From Sphingobacteriales bacterium (lineage in GTDB: Bacteria > Bacteroidota > Bacteroidia > Chitinophagales > Chitinophagaceae), in NCBI GenBank assembly GCA_024640385.1, contig JAHEFC010000075.1, forward strand, positions 1 to 11,235: a stretch of 11,235 nucleotides of DNA, read 5' to 3'. Positions 6,906 through 11,235 of this stretch are shown in pieces (the first letter of the stretch is position 1; every line of letters begins with the position of its first letter). The position numbers and the translations under genes are program-made. The notes beneath the pieces were generated by a model. That model was not told the DNA's origin and did no database searches. It saw only the letters and a program-made list of their open reading frames with translations.

Positions 6906-8321
6906 ATGTCTTCAATCACTATACAGAAAAAACTTTCTTCTTTATATACGGTTATTCGCCAGTCTCTGAAAGGCGAAGAGCATGACTATACTCAGGGAAA
7001 TTTGCGAACGGCAGTGATCCTGCTGGCCATACCCATGGTACTCGAAATGAGTATGGAGAGTGTGTTTGCGCTGGTAGACATTTATTTTGTCAGTCATCTT
7101 GGAAAGCATGCGACGTCAGTAGTTGGTCTTACAGAATCTGTAATTACCATCATTTATTCCCTGGCTATGGGGATCAGTATGGCAGCAACTGCCATGGTAG
7201 CCAGGAGGATCGGGGAAAAAGATCCTGAAGCCGCTGCGAGGTCGGGCGCTCAGGCTATTCTGCTTGCTGTGGGCATCACCCTGCTGATCAGTATACCAGG
7301 TTTTATTTATGCCGGTGAGATACTGCGTTTGCTGGGTGCTGAAGAGGATGCTATACAAACGGGTGGGAACTATACAAGGATCATGATGGGCGGAAGCCAG
7401 GTGATCATGTTATTGTTCCTGATCAATGGCATATTCCGGGGAGCGGGAGATGCCATGATGGCTATGCGTTCTTTGTGGCTGGCCAATCTTTGCAATATCA
7501 TTCTTTGTCCAATACTGATCAGGGGATGGGGACCCATACCCGCGATGGGTGTAACGGGCGCTGCGCTTGCTACCACTTTTGGGAGGGGAGCGGGTGTAAT
7601 ATACCAGGTCTATCACCTGTTTAAGCATGATAACACAGCTAAGATCAGGCTCAGGCATTTTATGCCGGATTGGAAGCTGATCCGCACGGTGATCAGTATT
7701 GCGCTCCCCGGGGTGCTTCAATTCCTGATCGGTTCCGGCAGTTGGATCGTACTGGCCAGCCTGGTTGTGCAAACGGGCCAGAGCGAAGCTTCAGCAGGAT
7801 ACCAGATCGCTATCCGCGTGGTCATGTTCTTCATCCTGCCTGCATGGGGTATGAGTAATGCAGCGGCAACACTTGTGGGCCAGAACCTGGGGGCGAAGAA
7901 TCCATCCAGGGCAGAGGAGTCCGTCAAACTAGCGGCAAAGTATAATGCAATTTTCATGCTGTTGGTTTCGGTGATCTTTCTTTTACTGGCGGAGCCCATC
8001 GTCTCTTTCTTCACACAGGATCCTCAAGTAACGCACTATGCCATACTGGCCATGCGTGTAATTGCCACAGGCTATGTGTTTTACGGGTTGGGCATGGTCA
8101 TGATGAATGCATTCAATGGTGCCGGAGATACAAGAACGCCAACTATTATTAACCTGTTCGGTTTTTGGGGTATACAGATACCGCTGGCGTATTTCCTGGC
8201 AAAAACACTTGCCATGGGGCCGCTTGGAGTATTCATTGCAATACCTGTGGCTGAAACAGTGATCACCTTAACGGCGTGGTATCTTTTCAGGAAAGGAAAA
8301 TGGAAGAAAACAAAAATTTAG
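6906..8321 (+). CDS. MATE family efflux transporter (NorM/DinF-like)
   Basis: This 471-residue, twelve-helix inner-membrane protein exports cationic drugs or metabolites in exchange for Na+ or H+. It shows the family's twofold internal repeat: INGIFRGAGDAM (residues 173-183) in the first half and MNAFNGAGDTRTPT (399-412) in the second. The intracellular loop VARRIGEKDPEAA (98-110) is matched by TLVGQNLGAKNPSRAEE (321-337). Helix 1 contains EMSMESVFALVDIYFV, where acidic residues E51 and D58 lie in the region used for ion coupling in other MATE proteins (residue roles inferred). About 30 hydrophilic residues precede helix 1. The start at ATG 6906 is the first in-frame ATG; an ATG at 6895 is out of frame. 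The last codons and the TAG form the foot of the downstream terminator hairpin, so the gene is transcribed alone and converges with the ABC-F gene. Confidence 0.95.
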   Translation: MSSITIQKKLSSLYTVIRQSLKGEEHDYTQGNLRTAVILLAIPMVLEMSMESVFALVDIYFVSHLGKHATSVVGLTESVITIIYSLAMGISMAATAMVARRIGEKDPEAAARSGAQAILLAVGITLLISIPGFIYAGEILRLLGAEEDAIQTGGNYTRIMMGGSQVIMLLFLINGIFRGAGDAMMAMRSLWLANLCNIILCPILIRGWGPIPAMGVTGAALATTFGRGAGVIYQVYHLFKHDNTAKIRLRHFMPDWKLIRTVISIALPGVLQFLIGSGSWIVLASLVVQTGQSEASAGYQIAIRVVMFFILPAWGMSNAAATLVGQNLGAKNPSRAEESVKLAAKYNAIFMLLVSVIFLLLAEPIVSFFTQDPQVTHYAILAMRVIATGYVFYGLGMVMMNAFNGAGDTRTPTIINLFGFWGIQIPLAYFLAKTLAMGPLGVFIAIPVAETVITLTAWYLFRKGKWKKTKI

Positions 8322-8405
8322 AAAGTCAGAGAGTCAGAACGGCAGAGAGTCAGAATTCTTATCCTGACTCTCTGCCGTTCTGACTCTCTGACTCTCTAAA
8401 TTTTT
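8312..8405. terminator. 42-bp inverted repeat, probable bidirectional terminator
   Basis: The left arm (8312-8353) and right arm (8364-8405) are reverse complements over 42 bases with a single A/C mismatch (8323 against 8394), around a 10-base loop (8354-8363). The outer ends are AAAAATTTAG and its complement CTAAATTTTT, so RNA from either strand would form a long hairpin ending in U's. It sits between the convergent MATE and ABC-F genes, and its left foot includes the MATE stop codon. This is the position and structure expected for an intrinsic bidirectional terminator. The stem is much longer than a typical terminator, which suggests it is also a dispersed palindromic repeat unit. Confidence 0.85.
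8322..8353 (+). repeat. Four tandem degenerate 8-base units inside the palindrome arm
   Basis: The left arm divides exactly into four 8-mers: AAAGTCAG, AGAGTCAG, AACGGCAG and AGAGTCAG. Two are identical, one differs by one base and one by three. The mirror set (CTGACTCT, CTGCCGTT, CTGACTCT, CTGACTCT) forms the right arm at 8364-8395. The repeat-in-palindrome structure is seen directly; its origin by slippage or by insertion of a repeat element is inference. Confidence 0.7.
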
Positions 8406-8418
8406 GGCTTTCTGAAAT

Positions 8419-10344
8419 TTATTCAAATTTCATCATCTCCTCAAACAGCTTCTCATATTCTGCTTCGGCAGCAGTGAGACGCTTGAGTGTGGACTGGTAT
8501 TGCTTTTCAGCATCCTGGAATTTATTTTTTTCAGAGTAGATCGCAGGGTCAGCCAATAAAGCCTCGCCTTCGGCTTTTTTCTTCTGTAGCTCCGCTACCA
8601 GGGCTTCCGATTCAGCAAATTTTCTCTGGATCTTTTTTTGCTCTTTCTGCTTGTTGACGTCAATGGGTTCCCGCTTTTTTTCCTCCCTGATCACCTCTTT
8701 GACCTCTTTTTTCACCGGCTCAGGTTCGGGTGTCGCCTGTTTTGTTTTCATCCTGGCATTCCAGTCCACCCACTCATCATAGGTTCCTTTGAACTCCTTG
8801 ATCTTGCCGTCTACGATCTCCCAGATCTTGTTGGCAGTTTTGGAAATGAAATAACGGTCGTGGCTCACCAGTATGAAACTGCCTTCATATTTATTCAACG
8901 CTTCGATCAACAGTTCCACAGAATGCAGGTCGAGGTGGTTGGTAGGCTCATCCAGCATCAGGAAATTCGCTTTGCTCACAATGGTTTTGGCCAGCGCCAC
9001 CCTGGCTTTTTCGCCTCCGCTCAAGATCTTGATCTTTTTATCGGTATCATCACCACTGAACAGGAAACATCCCAACAGGGTTCTTAATTCGAGCTCCGTT
9101 TTCTGACTGCCGCAATGCAGCATCTCTTCCAGAATGGTATGGTTGACATTCAATGCTTCCAGCTGATGCTGCGCATAAAAACTCTCCTGTACATTATGTC
9201 CCCAAACTCTTTCTCCCTGGAAACTTTCAGTGCCGGCGATGATCCTCAACAGGGTTGATTTACCCTTTCCATTGGCACCGATCAATGCGATCTTATCACC
9301 GCGATCGATCTCTGCCCCTGTATGTTCCACGATCCTGACATCGCCGAAAAACTTCGACACATCTTTCAAGGTACATAATACCCTTCCAGGCACTTTATCC
9401 ACCTGGAAGTTGATCCTGATATTGGGCCGCTCAATGTTCACATCTTCCACACGGTCAAGTTTCTCCAGCCTTTTCATCACACTCTGTGCCTGGGCGGCTT
9501 TGGAGGCTTTGGCTTTGAACCGCTCAATAAATCTTTCCTGCTGCCTGATATAATCCTGCTGGTTCTCAAATGCCCTTTGCTGCATTTCGATCCGCAGCGC
9601 TTTCTCTTTTTCGTAATAATCGTAATTACCTGCATAGATATGCAGCTGCTGCTGGTAAAGCTCTACGATCTTGGTGACCATCCGGTTCAGGAAATATTTA
9701 TCGTGACTCACGATCACTACCGAACCCTGGTAATGCTGCAGGTATTTTTCCAGCCATTCGATAGAGGGAAGGTCAAGGTGGTTGGTAGGCTCGTCAAGCA
9801 ATAACAGATCAGGTGCCTGCAGGATCATCTTGGCCAGCAACACCCTCATTCTCCAGCCACCGGAGAACTCGCGGTAAGGCCGCTGCAGATCGGCATTGGA
9901 GAAACCCAGTCCCTGTAATACTTCTTCCGTTCTATGATGAATAGTATAACCTCCGGCCAGTTCCAGTTCGTGGAGCTTATCCGTGTACTCTATCAGTTTT
10001 TTCTCATCCTGCTCATGTTCAAGTTCCTTACCCAGCTCCTCAATTTCTCTTTCCAGCCTAAGCACTTCTTCGAAAGCACCCAGGGCCACATTCAATATGG
10101 AATCCTTGGTGTCAAAACTCAGAAGATCCTGGTGCAGGAACCCGATCCTGATTCCCCGGCTTTTCTCTACGGTACCTTCTGAGGGACTGTATTCGCCCGA
10201 CAAAAGTTTAAGCAGGGTGGATTTCCCGGTTCCATTATAACCGATCAATCCTATCCTTTCCATAGGCTGAATATGCCAGGTGGCATTTTCCACGATCACC
10301 CTTGACCCAAATTCGAAAGTAACATTCTGCAATCCTGCCAGCAT
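8419..10344 (-). CDS. ABC-F family ATPase (ribosome-associated, Uup/EttA-like)
   Basis: This 641-residue soluble protein has two ATP-binding cassettes and no membrane segment, the definition of ABC-F. Cassette 1 has Walker A GYNGTGKST (35-43), signature FSGGWRMR (160-167), Walker B LLLLDEPTNHLDL (180-192, catalytic E185) and switch His H214. The inter-cassette linker (about 240-310) contains RFIERFKAKASKAAQAQS, the typical P-site tRNA interaction motif region. Cassette 2 has Walker A GANGKGKST (356-364), LSGGEKAR (441-448), FLMLDEPTNHLDL (461-473, E466) and H495. A charged linker from about 535 leads into a C-terminal coiled coil (about 565-638), as in Uup. ABC-F proteins act on the ribosome, easing stalled translation or protecting against antibiotics; this one looks like the housekeeping type because it lacks an obvious long antibiotic-resistance interdomain tip (inference). 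The start is ATG 10344. It ends opposite the MATE gene at the palindromic terminator. Confidence 0.95.
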   Translation of the reverse strand: MLAGLQNVTFEFGSRVIVENATWHIQPMERIGLIGYNGTGKSTLLKLLSGEYSPSEGTVEKSRGIRIGFLHQDLLSFDTKDSILNVALGAFEEVLRLEREIEELGKELEHEQDEKKLIEYTDKLHELELAGGYTIHHRTEEVLQGLGFSNADLQRPYREFSGGWRMRVLLAKMILQAPDLLLLDEPTNHLDLPSIEWLEKYLQHYQGSVVIVSHDKYFLNRMVTKIVELYQQQLHIYAGNYDYYEKEKALRIEMQQRAFENQQDYIRQQERFIERFKAKASKAAQAQSVMKRLEKLDRVEDVNIERPNIRINFQVDKVPGRVLCTLKDVSKFFGDVRIVEHTGAEIDRGDKIALIGANGKGKSTLLRIIAGTESFQGERVWGHNVQESFYAQHQLEALNVNHTILEEMLHCGSQKTELELRTLLGCFLFSGDDTDKKIKILSGGEKARVALAKTIVSKANFLMLDEPTNHLDLHSVELLIEALNKYEGSFILVSHDRYFISKTANKIWEIVDGKIKEFKGTYDEWVDWNARMKTKQATPEPEPVKKEVKEVIREEKKREPIDVNKQKEQKKIQRKFAESEALVAELQKKKAEGEALLADPAIYSEKNKFQDAEKQYQSTLKRLTAAEAEYEKLFEEMMKFE

Positions 10345-10369
10345 CCTTAATAATAATTTAAACCGGCTG

Positions 10370-10377
10370 CAAACTTA
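10370..10377 (-). promoter_or_regulatory. -7 box (TAnnTTTG) for the ABC-F gene
   Basis: The plus strand reads CAAACTTA, which on the minus strand is TAAGTTTG, an exact match to the Bacteroidota -7 consensus TAnnTTTG. It lies 26 bases before the ABC-F start codon, leaving a leader of roughly 20 bases. I do not see a clear TTTG at the -33 position, so the call rests on one exact box and its location. Confidence 0.5.
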
Positions 10378-10384
10378 CAGATAA

Positions 10385-10414
10385 TATGGAAGAAGCGAGA
10401 TAGTGCTATCTTTG
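10385..10414 (+). promoter_or_regulatory. Promoter for the DUF3347 lipoprotein gene
   Basis: TATCTTTG at 10407-10414 matches TAnnTTTG exactly. TATG at 10385-10388, one base off TTTG, sits 18 bases upstream as a possible -33 element. Transcription would start near 10421, giving a leader of only about 10 bases before the ATG codons at 10430 and 10433. The short leader fits a gene lacking a Shine-Dalgarno sequence. Confidence 0.5.
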
Positions 10415-10429
10415 ACGATCAATTGAGTG

Positions 10430-11035
10430 ATGATGAAATACCTGTTCTTATTATCTGCAATAGCCATTTTTTCTGCCTGTTCGGGCAATAAAAAAGAGGA
10501 AAAGGCCGAATCTGCCCCCGCTGAGGCAATGACTGCTAAAACCGTTCAGGTCAGCGCCGCGACCACATCCTCCATAACCAACCTGCTGGCTTCTTATTAC
10601 CAGCTTAAAGACGCCCTGGTGGAATACGATACAGCAGCGGCCAATAAGGCAGCGGCTTCGCTGGTGATGGCTGCAGACAGCGTAAATACAAAAGAGATCA
10701 CAGACAGTACACTGGCGATAACCCTGCAAAACTTCTCCGGCAGTATTTCTTCCGAGGCGAAAGCCCTTGCAGGTGAAACTGACCTTATTGAAAAGAAAAG
10801 GTCTTTCAGTATGATCACTGAGAATCTATATCCCATGCTGCAGGCCATTCAATACAATGAATCTGTTGTCTACCACCAGATGTGCCCCATGGCATTCAAT
10901 GATAATGAAGCCGCATTCTGGCTCAGTAACAACCGGGAAGTAGTGAATCCATATCTCGGGAAAAAACATCCCAAATATGCTTCCGGCATGTTGCATTGTG
11001 GCGAAGTAAAGGATTCACTGGCCTACGCAAAATAA
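10430..11035 (+). CDS. DUF3347 domain lipoprotein
   Basis: The protein has about 201 residues. The frame opens with GTG ATG ATG; I take ATG 10430, though 10433 is equally possible. MMKYLFLLSAIAIFSAC is a lipoprotein signal with the lipid-attachment Cys at C17, followed by SGNKKEEKAES, so the protein is probably anchored to a membrane facing the periplasm. The remainder fits DUF3347: YYQLKDALVEYDTAAANKAA near the start of the domain, then YHQMCPMAF (148-156), AAFWLS (W164), NPYLGKKHPKY and SGMLHCGEV (C190). The paired C-P-M and M-L-x-C-G motifs with nearby His and Met look like a soft-metal site. DUF3347 domains are often found beside or fused to CusB-type copper/silver efflux proteins, so a copper-binding role is plausible but inferred. 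The next gene starts 4 bases after the stop, indicating co-transcription. Confidence 0.88.
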   Translation: MMKYLFLLSAIAIFSACSGNKKEEKAESAPAEAMTAKTVQVSAATTSSITNLLASYYQLKDALVEYDTAAANKAAASLVMAADSVNTKEITDSTLAITLQNFSGSISSEAKALAGETDLIEKKRSFSMITENLYPMLQAIQYNESVVYHQMCPMAFNDNEAAFWLSNNREVVNPYLGKKHPKYASGMLHCGEVKDSLAYAK

Positions 11036-11039
11036 CTGA

Positions 11040-11235
11040 ATGTATTTAAGGGGAAGATCGCTGACCTTTTTGGTTTTACTGCTGTGCTGCTCTTGCGGTA
11101 TGGCCCAGCAGCGGTATACCATCAGCGGATATGTGAGGGATTCCCTTAGCAGCGAAACACTGATCGGCGCTTCTGTTACTGTCCAGGGACAGGGCAGGGG
11201 AGTAAACACCAATCAATACGGTTTTTACTCCATCA
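11040..11235 (+). CDS. TonB-dependent receptor-type protein, N-terminal part (3' truncated)
   Basis: An open frame starts at ATG 11040 and runs off the window end after 65 codons. It begins MYLRGRSLTFLVLLLCCSCG followed by MAQQ, a signal peptide with likely cleavage after MAQ. Then comes YTISGYVRDSLSSETLIGAS followed by VTVQGQGRGVNTNQYGFYSI, which is a CarboxypepD_reg-like beta-sandwich: the G-x-V-x-D-x-x-x-x-E-x-L-I-G-A-x-V pattern and the N-x-x-G-F-Y closing strand are clear. In Bacteroidota this domain most often opens SusC/TonB-dependent outer-membrane receptors, and that is the likeliest identity; other surface proteins carry it too. The ATG overlaps a TGA one base away and lies 4 bases after the lipoprotein stop, suggesting translation coupled to the lipoprotein gene. 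Confidence 0.8.
   Translation, partial: MYLRGRSLTFLVLLLCCSCGMAQQRYTISGYVRDSLSSETLIGASVTVQGQGRGVNTNQYGFYSI

Noticed and set aside
8322..8395. CRISPR-like short repeats
   Set aside because: The 8-base units are tandem without spacers and form one palindrome; no cas genes are nearby.
8638..10240. Several plus-strand open frames opposite the ABC-F gene
   Set aside because: Their peptides are the low-complexity antisense of a highly conserved ATPase; no start or domain supports them.

Overview
The window looks like chromosomal DNA from a Bacteroidota bacterium, most plausibly a Chitinophagaceae-type soil or freshwater organism. The reasons are the gene families present (a DUF3347 lipoprotein, the start of a TonB-dependent outer-membrane protein with a CarboxypepD_reg-like domain, an exported GH31 enzyme, a RraA-like protein with a signal peptide), the near absence of Shine-Dalgarno sequences, and TAnnTTTG promoter boxes of the Bacteroidota type. 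The genus is inference. Nothing marks the window as a phage, plasmid, integron or CRISPR locus. Coding density is high and no gene-free stretch exceeds about 225 bases.

Left block (2-4608, plus strand). A 5'-truncated xylose-isomerase-like TIM-barrel sugar isomerase/epimerase is followed by a Gfo/Idh/MocA NAD(P)-dependent oxidoreductase. After a 155-base gap come an exported GH31 alpha-glycosidase and a small exported protein resembling the surface-adhesin E fold. This reads as a carbohydrate-use cluster: GH31 releases sugar outside the cytoplasm, and the oxidoreductase and isomerase act on a sugar or keto-sugar inside. The actual substrate cannot be read from the sequence.

Middle block (4612-6682, minus strand). 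A bile acid:sodium symporter (BASS) family transporter is followed after 7 bases by a RraA/HMG-aldolase-like protein that carries its own signal peptide. The two are almost certainly co-transcribed. They converge on the left block with only 3 bases between the facing stop codons.

Right block (6683-11235). A 223-base divergent intergenic region leads into a MATE multidrug/Na+ exporter (plus strand). It converges with an ABC-F ATPase (minus strand) across a 42-bp, nearly perfect inverted repeat. That repeat is built from 8-base units and should act as a bidirectional terminator. An 85-base divergent region with two back-to-back TAnnTTTG boxes separates the ABC-F gene from a DUF3347 lipoprotein. 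Four bases after the lipoprotein stop begins a TonB-dependent-receptor-type gene that runs off the window end.

No gene here defines an obviously new system. The most distinctive items are the repeat-built terminator palindrome, the exported RraA-like protein paired with a BASS transporter, the GH31 enzyme with altered catalytic motifs, and the DUF3347-TonB receptor pair.
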